Of a stretch of 64,000 bases of DNA, positions 52,095 to 63,900 are shown piece by piece. Origin of the DNA: Geosiphon pyriformis (Eukaryota; Glomeromycota; Glomeromycetes; Archaeosporales; Geosiphonaceae); the NCBI GenBank assembly GCA_016748015.1, contig JAAOMT010000231.1, positions 3,837 to 67,836 on the forward strand, written 5' to 3'. Position 1 is the stretch's first letter; the number at the start of each line of letters is the position of its first letter. Position numbers and translations under genes: made by a program. Under the pieces are notes generated by a model. That model worked only from the letters and a program-made list of their open reading frames with translations, had not been told where the DNA came from and ran no database searches.

Positions 52095-55000
52095 CCAATT
52101 ATATTTAGAAAATTGTCATGTGCAATGTTAGGGGAATGAACAATTCTGCAAAGCAGGATGATATAGTTTGTTGGCACAAGGACATGGACAATTTGGTTTC
52201 TATTTTTACCGAGATGAAGTTGAAGGATAAGGTTTGTCCCTGGATCATCAACAGATTTGATGGTGTTCGGGTGTTTATTTTTGGTTTGGATTCTGGATAT
52301 CTGGGTGCTGGTATGGTGGTTGTCATGGACTCTTCTTTGGCAAGGCATGTGTGCAAGGTTTCTGAAGTGCCTGGCCAGCTTCTGTCTATTAAATTACTTT
52401 TCAAGAATAAGCTCTCAGTGTCAATTCTGGGGCTTTATGCTGGTGCTTCTTTGGTGGTATGATTTTCTTAGGCTAATGAAATCAACTCTCTCATTGCGAG
52501 GGCTGTTAACGAATCTTCTTTCGTTGTTCTTGAGAGTGATTTTAATGAAGACAGTTCTCAAAAGAGTGCAAGTTTTAAAAAATGCTTGGATTTGGGTCTG
52601 GTCAATTTTTTAGTCGATAGCCTGGCTGCGAAAATGCCCACTTGGGAAAATTTTAGGGGTGTTAAAAAAACAATTGATTACATGTTTGTCTCCCCGAATC
52701 TGGTCAATGCGATAGCAAATCATGGAGTTTTAAATGTCGGTAAGCATTTTGACACAGACCATTAAGCTGTTTTAGTGTCTTTGGGTTTGGGTGGACTTTT
52801 GAATACACACTTAAATTCTCTTTGCATACAAGCGAACAGAGATTGTTGGAAGTTTGACATCAAGAGTGCCAATGAAGCTAGGTGGTTGGAGTTCAAAGAT
52901 GCTTTAGCTGCTAATGCCTCTATGTTTTTGGATGCTTTTGGTGTGGCAGTGGAGTTTTCAGATATGGACGCTATATGGAATATTATTTGCAAGATCATGG
53001 TGTTTTCAGCAGATAGTACATTTAAGAAAAAATGGTTCAAAGATTTTGATGGTGTGTTTACTAAGACTTCCTCTAGGTTTCACAAGTTAGAGCTGCTGGT
53101 TTCTAAGCTGGTCAAGGCTTCGCATTTGGCTTCTAGTAATGGTTTTGCTTTTTTGTTAGAGGTGTGGCACAAGCTCGACTCCCCTGGTGCATCAGTAGTT
53201 AAGTCTCTGTTTTTTTCAGGTTCTAATTTTGATCTCATTTGTTTTGCGCTGGCCAAAACAAGGAAATTGTACTGCTCTTTCAAATTATTGGAATCCAAGC
53301 ATGCTGAGGAATCCTTAATCAAGCAGGCTATTGGTAAGAAGATAGAAAGTTTTGAGCTAAACAAGGGACACATCATTAGGAATGTTTTGGAGCATCCTTT
53401 TCGCAAGATGGTCCTGGATTATCTGATTGTAGAAGATGAGTTGGTTTTAGAGTCTGGTTTGGTTAAGTCTAAGGTAGATGAAATTATGGAGAGTTGGACC
53501 AGAAAGCGTGTGGTGGTATCTGATATCTCTGAGGATTGGGCCTGCCAATATTGGCCTCTGGATTACGTGTTTGATAGTGCTTTCTCTGATGTCATGTGTT
53601 CGATTAGTTTTGATGAATTGTTGTCTGTTGTCAAGGATCTTCCTGATAAAAAGGCGGCTGGTCTTTCTGGTATCTCCAACAAATTGTAGAAACATTGTAA
53701 CAAATCTGTTTTGGATTTGCTTTTGGTGCTTTTGAATTCTTGTTTGGTTGGTGAATCAGTTCCTGGGCCATGAAGAGAAGCTTGAGTTTCAATGATTCCT
53801 AAACCATATGAATGGAAGGGAGTTCTCACAAACACCCATCCTATAGCTTTAATTAAAATGGCCCACAAGATTCTTTCCAAGATCCTTTCAGATAGAATTT
53901 CATTGGCTTGCAGCACTTTTGAGGTTCTTCGTGGAAACAATTTTTCTGTTCTGAAAGGTACAATGATGTAATCTCCCATTTTTGCTATTGGTTCTGTGAT
54001 TAAGAATGCCTTGGAGAAAAACCGTGAACTTTGGCTGGTTTTACAAAACATGCGCAAAGCTTATGACTCGGTTGGTTGGGAACATCTTAGGAGGAGTCTG
54101 GTCAGGATCAAGATGTGTGACAGGTTTATTAGATTTTTTGGTAGTATTCACAATGGTCGCGTCAACAGGGTAATGACTGACTTTGGCTTGACTAATGAGT
54201 ATTGTGTCCATGATGGGCTGGATCAGGGAGAAGTTTTCTTGCTCCTTCTTTAGTATATTTTTTATGATTCACTTTTGTGCAAAGTCAAGAGACAGGAGAG
54301 TGTGTGTGGTTACAGAATGAATTCTTATTTTATTTCCAAAACTGGCCAAGTAGATCCTCAAGCTGGACTGACTTCATTTCTTGCTGCTGATGCTTTCATC
54401 GATAATACTATTTGGGTTAGTAGCAGCCAGGCTGCTACTCAACACATTTTTAATGTTGCTAGTGAATTTTTCAGGTTCAATAACATTTCTGTAAATAACA
54501 ACAAGATGGTTGTCATCCCTATCAACTGATGAATGATGGATTCTTGTTTAACCATTAGTGGCTTGCCCATTTTTATTGCCAAGAAGGGGGTATTTCATTG
54601 CTATATTGGTATCTTTTTGTCTTTTGAGGGTCTTTCGAAGCCTAGTTTGGCTAAAGCTCAGGTGAATGTGCAATTTTTTGTGAATCTTGTTTTAAGGAAG
54701 GCAGTTTCGAACAAACAGTGTGCATATTTGGTGTCTGCAGTTCTTTTCCCTATCATCAGCTACAGGACTCAGTTCAGTTTTGTCTCTGTTGGTGTTTGTA
54801 ATAAATGGGATGCTCTGGTATGCAAGATCTTGTAATCTAAGTTTGGGTTGCCACATAATTTCCCCAGTAATGCGCTTCATTACCCCTCTTTGTACAATTT
54901 AAAGACCTTTGAACAGATCCAGACAGAGAGTAAATCGGCCTCCATTATTGCTTTTGTGAATTCTACTGGTGTTTTGGGTCACTTGTTTTCTCATAGATCT

Positions 55001-56779
55001 CATGACCTCCAGGCTCTCAGTTGGCATTCTTGTCATCTCTTGCTGTTTCCGGCTCACATTGGTATCAGTTCTTTGAATAATTTTTTGGTGGGTGTGGTTC
55101 ATATCTTTTCTGGGTATGATTTGTTTTTGGGTGGCTCTCTGACTTGTGTTTTTTGCTGTCAAGATGGTACTCCTATGTCTCTGGTTTTCGGTGAACATTA
55201 TTTTTTCAAGTGTGTCTCTTCACTCAGACATTATAGAATTGCTTTTGTGGAACAGCTTTGTGACCATAATGGGGATGTTTTCAGTTGGGGAACCTTCAAG
55301 CGTTAGAAGAGGCTGGACTTTCGTGGCCCAGTTCCTTTGTAGTTTGATCTCTCCATTCAATTTCTCGGTGGTGTTGTTCTTTTTTCTATTTGTCCCTCTT
55401 TTGTGAAGGATTGTGCTGGTTTTGATGTCCATCTGTCTCATAATTTTAGTGTGGTTTGCGACACTCTGCTGACCGTCGATACTGCTCATCTGTTTGTGTA
55501 TATGGATGGGTTTCTAAGTAGTCTGGACACTGTTGACATGAAAGCAGGTGCTGCTGTTTTCTTTGAAGACATTAACTCAGGTTTGGGTGTTAGGGTGTCT
55601 GGTTTAGTTTCTTCTACTCTGATGGAATTGCAGGCAATTGCTTTGGCTCTTGAGTGTGTTCTCTTATTTCGGTCAGTTGACTTGTTTTCGAACAGCCAAG
55701 CTGCTGTGGATGCATGCAAATCAGAGTCTTTATTGGTTTATCCAGATTTTAGAAACCGTTGTTGGATTGAGTGCCGTCACATTGCTAATGTCATTCGTCA
55801 CAAGAATTTGAAAGTAAATTGGATTAAAGTTAGGGATCATTCAGGCATCTCAGGCAATGAGTGTGCTGATGCACTTGCTAAGGAGGCCACTTCTTCTGCT
55901 TAGCGCCTCCCTCATTTAGTCGGTGAACGTTTTCTGAAGGCAGGTGGTATCATGGTTTCTGGTAATTCTAGACGCTTTGTTTGTGATGTTTTCTGTTTGG
56001 TTCATCACGCTCGCTGGGAGATTGGGTCTGGGTCTTGGGCTGTGGCTGATGGTTTGCGTGCTGGTATTAATTGGTCCATGTCTTCTCTGGTGTGGCACCC
56101 CAATTCTCACTTGGCTGCTGGTTCTACTAGTATACGTATGGCTGGCTTTTGGACTTACTTTATGAAGGCCTTTCATTGTTGGCTCCTAGTTGCTGTGCAT
56201 AAGTGTTTGTATGATAGAAGGTACCCCAGTGTAGTGTGTTTGTATTGTGGTGATGTTGAGATCTCAGATCATGTATTTTCTTGTTCTTATAACACCACTG
56301 GTTGTGCCCAATTGTTGGACATTCATGCTTTGGCTTGGGCGACTCTTTCTGGTCTGTTTTGGTCTTCTTCATGTGTCTTACAGCTGTTGGCTACCTGTGC
56401 TTCCGAAGTTGGGATTGGTGCTACTTTGTATAAGGGCTTTGTTTTCAACAATTGGTATCATAAGTCTGTCTCAGTTTTTAGGGATTCTAAGGTTGGGGCT
56501 AGTAAAATTGTGGATTTTGTATGTGGGTTCTGTCTTGTGTTTCGGGATGACATTTGGTTGGTCCACACCAGGCATCAGACATTTATGGAAAAGCATGGTT
56601 TGGTTCTACATAATGGCTCCACTCCCGTTTCAGTTTCTGGTTTGTCTGTGGTTTTTTCAGCTGGTGTAGTTAGATTGCTAAGTGTGGCTAAGGCTTTTGG
56701 AGTTGGTTTCGGGTTTTGTAAGTTTTGTCCATTCTTTTCAGGTATTGGGGATTTGGTTTCTGTGCGTATAGGTATATAA
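52091..56779 (+). pseudogene. LINE ORF2: endonuclease, reverse transcriptase, RNase H, zinc motif
   Basis: One continuous register of 1563 codons with many stops. APE-type endonuclease: CNVRGMNN, TEMKL, the SDFNE block (usual GDFN altered), TIDYMFVSP and TDH (52118-52770). Reverse transcriptase: the PDKKAAGLSGISNKL block, MIPKPYEW, KAYDSVGWEHLRRSL, GLDQGE and the catalytic box, which reads FIDN instead of FVDD at 54395-54406. RNase H: YMDGFL, ELQAIALALE, SNSQAAVDA (catalytic Asp now Asn near 55690) and DHSGISGNECADALAKEA (55500-55890). C-terminal zinc motif CLYCGDVEISDHVFSC (56237-56284). It would nick target DNA and prime reverse transcription there; this copy cannot. Confidence 0.88.
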
Positions 56780-56804
56780 TATAGTCCTGACTGGCCCGAG
56801 TGGC

Positions 56805-56882
56805 TGGTCACGTATAGAAAGCGCATGATTTGCTTCTAGTTTAGATCATTTGTATGATGTATGGCACTAGGTCGTGTTTGGA
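56805..56882 (+). repeat. conserved LINE 3' tail
   Basis: From GTCACGTATAGAAAGCGCAT to GTGTTTGGA. Related sequence ends the ORF1-only element (60049-60124) and, inverted, the second LINE (60824-60900). It probably is the recognition site for the LINE reverse transcriptase. Confidence 0.75.
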
Positions 56883-56913
56883 TCTTACTTGTTAAATAAT
56901 AATAATAAAAAAA

Positions 56914-56924
56914 GTATAATTAAA
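56914..56924. repeat. target-site duplication, right copy
   Basis: GTATAATTAAA, an exact match to 50083-50093. Confidence 0.8.
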
Positions 56925-57854
56925 TTAAGATTTAATAATCTGTTATTATCAGAAATTTTGCACCAAAAAAATATTTATTTTAGTAATTAGTAAATTAAAT
57001 TATGTTTAAATATTCTTATTTAATACTTAAATAGTTTTGTTTTATTAAAAAAATTTATTGGCATAAAAATTAATATGTTTTTTCTTATTTTTATTTTTTT
57101 AAATAAATATAATATTAAATTTAAAATCAAATATATAAGTGTAAAAAATAAAAAATTAATTCAAATTAAGTTATTTAAATATAAATTTTATGATCAGTTT
57201 TTTTTTAAAATTTCAAAAACTTTTATTGCTGTGTATTTTAATAATAATTGATATTTTTTTGAAATAATTAATTTAAAAAATAAGTAATTTTAAAAAAATT
57301 TGGAGAAATTTTTAACAAATTTATAATAATAGAAAACCAAACCAAAAAAAACATAGTTTATATATATTTATTAATTATTTAAAATTTTGGACTTTTTTTA
57401 ATTTTAACCAAGTCAAAAAAAATTTCATTTATTATAATAAAATAACCAAAAAATCAAGTAGATTTGTATTTAAAAAAAGCTTTAATTAGATTGATTTTTA
57501 AGTCAATATTTCTTAAAAAATCAAAAACCTTTTATAAATATTTGAGTATATAATAATATTATTTAAGTAAACAAAAACAAAGTTTTTGTTAATTTATTTA
57601 AATACTTTGTTCATTAATTATTAAAAAAGAAAAAAATATTGGTTAATTTAAAAAACATAATTATAAATTTGTAAATATTATACTTGATAATAAAAGTAGT
57701 TTATTTATAATTTTTTAAACTTATTTTTACTTGTTAAAATTCAATAATTAAATTAATAATTAAGAAGAAAATAGTATTATTGAATTGATTTAATATTTTA
57801 TTAGTTCTAAGAATAAATATATATTTTTTATAATAATAATATTTAATTAATAAT
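56925..57854. other. AT-rich spacer
   Basis: About 930 bp of extremely AT-rich sequence with no gene. It contains a short AT tandem motif near 57745. Confidence 0.6.
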
Positions 57855-57867
57855 AATTAATATAAAA
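57855..57867. repeat. target-site duplication, left copy
   Basis: AATTAATATAAAA, matched at 60152-60164. The sequence is AT-rich, so some chance similarity is possible, but it falls exactly at both element ends. Confidence 0.7.
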
Positions 57868-57890
57868 AAACTCCTTGTCTCCTTAATTTT

Positions 57891-60020
57891 ATGACCATGA
57901 CCAGAGCAAAAAGTAAAAAAGCTGTACCTGATATCTGTTCTAAGATATTTAATAAAATTTCAACCAAAGGAGCTTTTTCTATTGTAGAATCAACTAGGCA
58001 AAACGTTTTAGAAGCCTTTCTCTTATCCAATAATCATAATAAGCTGTCTTTGGTAGCCATTGAAGCAACTTTCTTATCTTTGACTGGTTTCTTACCAGTC
58101 AAAATTTTCTCAAAGAGACACACTTGAGTTAATCCCAATGTTGCCTCCATTCCAACTAAGAGCTCAAAAGTTTTTAATAATAGACTAGTAAATAAGCTGG
58201 TCTTCTTCTCTATAGATTCAACATCTGGTGCTTCTAGTATTACCTCTTCAAAAAAAATGGTCAAAAAGACCAAAAGTTCAGAAAAGTGGAAGCAGTCACT
58301 TGCCTCTGCTATTGTTACACCAAACTCCTTTGTGGTTCCCAATAAGATCTTAGATAAAATCTTCATAGCATTATCCAGCATATCATCCAAGATGGGCTTA
58401 AATCAACCATTGGTTGTGTTGCCAAATGTGGTGTCTTCTAGCAGATTATTGCTGGTTTTGGAAGCAAAACAATCTCCTTCTGTTGGGTCACCTGTTTTTA
58501 AGAACTGGGCTAATTAAATGGAAACTGAATCATCTCCTCCTCTAGTTTCTGGTGCTACTTCTGGTAGTGTTTGGGAAACTATTACTAATTATTAAAAGTT
58601 TGCTGGGTGGGTGGTCTCCACTCTGGTGCCTGATGCTACTTTTAAAATCAAATTGGCTCATGTTAAGACTGTTTTTCAGTCTGTACATGGTTTTTTGGGT
58701 GCTAAATCTGTTTTAAAAGACAATGTAAAGCTTTTTTGTGTGGAATTTGCTTTTCAAACCTTTTTAGATGCTGCATTTTTAGTTGAGCTTACAAGTTCTG
58801 TTCATTTTGCCACTCTTAAAATTGCCAAGTCTTTGGTAGTTTTTGAGTCTGGATCTTTTTCTGCTGCTGTTGCACTGCATGATATGTCTTTGGGTGTGTC
58901 TGCTGCTAACATTAAGACAGCTCTTAGTGTTTTTGGTATGATTACTCATGTTGTGCTAAAGCCTGCTGGCATTTGGCAATATGTGATGGTTCATTTTAAG
59001 AAGTTGAATTCTGCCATGTCTGCTTTGAATCATTGATTAGTATTGGTGAGCAGGAATAGTGTTAGAATTTTTCTCTTGGTGAATCAAAATGAGACTATTT
59101 TGTCTTGTAATAGGTTTAAGACCAAGTTGGTTAATCTTCCTTCTGGTTGTACTGTCTTTGAAATCAGTAATATGATTTCTCAGATTGGTGGCCAGTCTTG
59201 TTTCATTCCTCAGTCTCCTAATTCTGGTTATTGTCTCTGCTTTGCTCTAGTTACATTTGGCTCCCAAGCTGATTTGGACCTTGCTGTTGCCAAAACTGGT
59301 ATGCTTAGAAAGTGCTGTATCTAGTGAAAGACTCCTAATTGTTAGTACTGTCTTCAGTATCAAAAAACAGATCACTTGGCTGTAGACTGTAAAGTTGTTT
59401 TATCTCCCTTTCTTAAGACTTCTAAGATGTTCAAACCACATTTTGTTGGTTTTTTGTCTTATGCTAAGGCATTTGTTCCCCCTGTTATGTCTGAATTTCT
59501 TCCTTTGGTGGTTTCTGCCCCTCCTATGACTGTTGTTGATTCTGCTGTTGGGTCCAGATTGGACTCTTTGAAAAAGCAAATTTCGGATTTGGCTGCTTTG
59601 GTAAAGTTTATTGTTGAGCCTGTTGGCTCTTTAATTGTCTTGGTATCTTATCTTCTTGATAATAATACTGTTATAACTGTTCAATTAGAGCAAAATCTTC
59701 TTTCTATAAAATATGCTTTTAACAATTTTGCCAATCTTTTGGTTGGTGTGTCTAAGAACATTGCTTGTTTTAGATCTGAAGTTGACTTTGGTGACATGAA
59801 TTATGATAATATGTAGGCCACCAAACCTTCTCTTTTGAGTGATGATACTGTTGAGCGTATTATTGTTTTGTGGCAGATGTCAGGTGCTGAGGTTAGGAGT
59901 AGTGTTGAATCTACTAGATTATTTCTTAGTAAGTTTATTTTTGATTCTAGGAATCTGAATGGTATAATTGAAAAAATTTGTGAGTTGGGTTTATTCCCAT
60001 TTTTTATTGTTTTAGCTTAG
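57891..60020 (+). pseudogene. ORF1-type protein of the half-LINE
   Basis: One register of 710 codons interrupted by about nine stops. It begins MTMTRAKSKKAVPDICSKIF; another ATG lies 6 nt downstream. Middle region: an RRM-like block with SAANIKTALSVFGMITHVVL and AGIWQYVMVHF, in the same order as FGEIKSIK and MWQKAVVEF in the LINE ORF1. Then SVRIFLLVNQ and GQSCFIP, and a decayed zinc knuckle ending DHLAVDCK (about 59370-59393). The C-terminal part has leucine-rich helices (LDSLKKQISDLAALVKFIVE). This is the domain plan of the LINE ORF1 in diverged sequence. It should bind RNA; this copy is broken. Confidence 0.75.
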
Positions 60021-60048
60021 TTAGTGCCTTAACTAATTTAGATGGTTT

Positions 60049-60124
60049 GTCACATGTAAAAAATGTGTGATTCATGTCTAATTTGTAATCCCTTAGTGGT
60101 GCATAGTATTAGATAGTGTTTGGA
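60049..60124 (+). repeat. LINE-type 3' tail of the half-LINE
   Basis: Starts GTCACATGTAAAAAATGTGT and ends GTGTTTGGA, aligning throughout with the tails of both LINE copies, with substitutions and a few small gaps. Confidence 0.7.
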
Positions 60125-60151
60125 TACACCTTATTAAAACATTAAAAAAAA

Positions 60152-60164
60152 AATTAATATAAAA
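60152..60164. repeat. target-site duplication, right copy
   Basis: AATTAATATAAAA, identical to 57855-57867. Confidence 0.7.
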
Positions 60165-60809
60165 GCAAAGAATTTTACTTTTTTTAAAAACTATTAAAAA
60201 AACTTATTTGCTTTTAATTTTTTGTGTAAATCTAAGTTTTTTATCTAATTTATCTCTTTTTTAATGAATTTATTATTGTATTAATTAAATTAATATAATT
60301 TTAAATAGATAAAATTAGTTTTTTTGTGATATTTGGCTTTTTTTCAGGTTTTTTATTAAAAAATATTATAATAAAACCAACAAATTAACTTGTTATTACC
60401 TATAATTTTTTATTATTATTTTTAATATTATTTAAAAACTTGTTATTGCTAATAAAAATTGTATAAATAAATTTAATAATTTTTTATTATTTTTTTATTT
60501 TTTTATTATTTTAATTATTATTTTTTTTGATTTTGTTTTAATTTTAAAGCAGTTATTCAATAGTAATATTTAATTATTATAGATTTTTTACTATATTTTA
60601 TAATTAATTTATAGAGTTTATAATTAAATAATGTTTTAACTTTTTTAAATTATTTATTATTAGCAATAATAATATATTTTTTAGTTTTAAAAACTTTTAT
60701 ATTAGTTTTAATAAAAATATTATTAATGTAAACAGAAATAGCTTTAGCTATATTAAAATTTTTTGTTTTATATATATTAATCATAAATCAAATTATTATT
60801 TTATTTTAA
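60165..60809. other. AT-rich spacer
   Basis: About 645 bp of extremely AT-rich sequence with no gene, between the tails of two convergent retroelements. Confidence 0.6.
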
Positions 60810-60823
60810 TTTTAACGAGTGAG

Positions 60824-60900
60824 GTCCAAACGCGACCTAGTGCTATATATCATACAAATAATCTAAACTAGGTGCGAATCATGCACTTTCTACATGTGAC
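60824..60900 (-). repeat. conserved LINE 3' tail, inverted copy
   Basis: On the minus strand GTCACATGTAGAAAGTGCAT to GCGTTTGGA, closely matching 56805-56882. Confidence 0.75.
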
Positions 60901-60927
60901 CAGCCACTCAGGCCAGTCAGGACTACA

Positions 60928-63900
60928 CTATACACTTATATGCACAGAAACCGAATCCCCAATACCTGAAAAAAATGGACAAAACTTACGAAACCCAAAA
61001 CCAACACCAAATGCCTTAGCCACCCCCAGCAATCTGATCACACCAGCCAAAAACACCTTAGGCAAACCAGAAACCGAAGCAGGAGTAGAGCCATTACGTG
61101 GAATCAAACCATGCTTCTCCATAAACGCTTGGTGTCTGGCCCGGGCCAACCAAACATCATCCCGAAATGCTAAACAAAACTCACGCACAAAGCTTACAAT
61201 CTTCTTAGCACCCTCCCTAGAATCTTTAAAGACTGAAATAGACTCACGAAACCATTCATTGAAAACAAAACCCTTACACAGAGCAACACCCACTCCAACC
61301 TCAGAGACACAAGAAGCTAAAGCCTGTAAGACACATGAAGAAGAGCGAGAAAGGCCAAAAAGAGCCTCCCAAGTTGAAGCATGTGCGTCCAACAAACGAG
61401 CATGGCCAGCGGCATCTTGAGGACATGAAAAGACATGATCCGAGGTCTCAACATCACCACATAACAGACAGACCACACTGGGGTAACTCCTATCATATAA
61501 ACGCTTGTGCACAGCAACAGAAAGCCGATGATGAAGAGCCTTTATAAAGTAAGTACGACATCCTGCCGTGCGCATGCTGGTAAAACCGGATGCCAAGTGA
61601 GAATCGGAATGCCACACCATAAAAGACATAGACCAATTGATATCAGCATGCAAACTATCATCCACAACACGAGAACCCACCCCAATCTCCCAACGAGCTC
61701 AGTGAACTGACTGGAAAACATCACGAACAAAGTGTCTAGAATTACCAAAAACCGCCGTATCACCAGCACATAGAAAACATTCACTGACTAAATGAGGTAG
61801 GTGCCAAGCAGAGAGAGCAGCACCCTTGGCAAGCGCATCAGCATGCTCGTTGCCTGAGACACCTGAATGACCTTTCACCTTAACTCAATTCACATCCAAA
61901 TTCTTTTGACGAATGACAGTGGCAATGTGACAACACTCAATCCAACAGTGGTTCCTGAAATCCGGACAAACCAGTGAAGACTCCAACCTACATGCATCCA
62001 AAGCAGCTTGGCTATCCAAGAACAAGTCAATCGAACAGGAAAAAAGAACACACTCAAGGGCCAAAGCTATGGCCTGCAGTTCTGTCAGAGTAGAAGAAAC
62101 CAAACCAGACACCCCAACACCCAAACCCAAATTAATGTCCTCAAAAAAAACAGCAGCACCTGCTCTCATGTTAACAGTGCCCAGACCAGAAAGAGACCCA
62201 TCCATATACACAGAAAGGCGGGCAGCATCAATGGTTGGCAAAGTGTCACAAATCACACCAAAATTATGAGAAAGACGAATATCAGACACAGCATGACCAT
62301 CTACCAAAGAAAAACTTGAGAAGATAGGAACAACACTACCAAGAAAGCAAACAGAAAGATCAAACCAGAAAGGGACTGGGCCACGAGAGTCTAGCCTTTT
62401 CCAGCACTTGAAAGTACCCCAACTGAAAACATCACTATTACGGTCACAAAGCTGTTCTACGAAAGCAATTCCATAATGCCTGAGTGAAGAGATGCACTTG
62501 AAAAAACAGGATTCACCAAGAACCAAAGACATAGGAGTACCACACTGACAACGAAAAGCACAATCCAGAGGGCCTCCCAAAGACAAATCACACCCAGAAA
62601 AAATGTGAACCACACCCGCCAAAAAATTATCCGAGGGACTAATACCAACATAAACTGGAAACAGCAAAAGATAACGAGGACGCTAGCTAAGAATCTGGAG
62701 GTCATGAGACCTATAAGAAAACAAGCGACCCAAGACACTAGTAGAATTTGCAAAAGCAACAACGGAGGCCGATTTACTCTCAGCCTGTATCTGTTCGAAA
62801 GTTTTTAAATTGTACAAAGAGGGGTGATGAAGTGCGTCACTGGGGAAATCACGTGGCAACCCAGACTTGGACTTTAAGACTTTGCAAACCAGAGCATCCC
62901 ATTTACTACAAACACCAACAGAAACGAAACTAAACTAAATCCTGTAGCTGATGATAGGGAAAAGAACTGCAGACACCAAATATGCACACTGTTTGTCCGA
63001 AATCGCCTTTCTCAAAACAAGATTCACAAAAAACCATACATCAGCCTAGGCCTTAGCCAAGCTGGACTTCGAAAGACCCTCAGAAGACAAAAAAATACCC
63101 AAATAGTGATGAGATTCCCTTCTCTTGACAATGGAAATAGGTGCACCACTGATAGTCAAATGAGAATCCAGCACCCGGCAATTGATGGAGATGGCCACCG
63201 TTTTGTCATTGTTTACAAAAATATTGTTAAACCTAAAAAACTCACTAGCAACATCAAGGATGCATTGTGTAGCAGCCTGGCTGCTACCAACCCAGATAGT
63301 ATCATCGACAAAAGCGCCGGCAGTAAGAAATGAAGACAGCTCAGCTTGAGGATCCACCCAGCCAGTTCTTGATATGAAATAAGAATTCAACCTGTAATCA
63401 TACACACTATCCTGTCTCTTGACCTCACACAAAAGTGAATCATAAAAAATATGCCAGAGAAGAGGCGAGAAAACTTCTCCTTGATCCAGCCCATTGTGGA
63501 CACAATACCCATCAGTTAAGCCAAAGTCAGTCATTACTTTGTTGATGCAACCATTGTGAATACTGCCAAAAAATCTAATAAACCTGTCGCACATTTTGAT
63601 CCTGACTAGACTCCTCCTAAGATGTTCCCAACCAACCAAGTTATAAGCCTTGTGCATGTCCTGTAAAACCAGCCAAAGTTCACTGTTCTTTTCCAAGGCA
63701 TTCTTAACCACAGAACTGATAGCAAAAATGGGAGATTGAGTTATCATACCCTTCAAAACTGAAAAATTGTCCCCACGAAGAACATCAAAAGTGCTGCAAG
63801 CCAGAGAGATCCTATCCGAAAGGATCTTGGAGAGAATCTTGTGGGCCATTTCAATTAAAGCTATGGGATGGGTGTTTGTGAGAACTCCCTCCCATTCATA

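Larger units (their letters stand above)
50094..56913 (+). mobile_element. full-length two-ORF LINE retrotransposon
   Basis: About 6.8 kb, bounded by an exact 11-bp duplication. Layout: pyrimidine-rich leader, ORF1, ORF2 (endonuclease, reverse transcriptase, RNase H, C-terminal zinc motif), a conserved 3' tail and a short (AAT)n/A-rich end. No LTRs. Both ORFs contain scattered stop codons but no frame changes, so it is full length yet dead. Confidence 0.9.
57868..60151 (+). mobile_element. ORF1-only LINE-derived retroposon (half-LINE, HAL1-like)
   Basis: 2.28 kb flanked by a 13-bp duplication (57855-57867 and 60152-60164, AATTAATATAAAA). It carries one ORF1-type reading frame, no endonuclease or reverse transcriptase, a 3' tail related to that of the adjacent LINE and an A-rich end. 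It is not a deletion copy of that LINE, because its ORF1 is highly divergent and ends properly before the tail. Movement would need the LINE proteins in trans. Confidence 0.8.

Noticed and set aside
52257-52613. 118-codon frame overlapping the LINE endonuclease
   Set aside because: Alternate-frame shadow. The endonuclease motifs are in the 52091 register.
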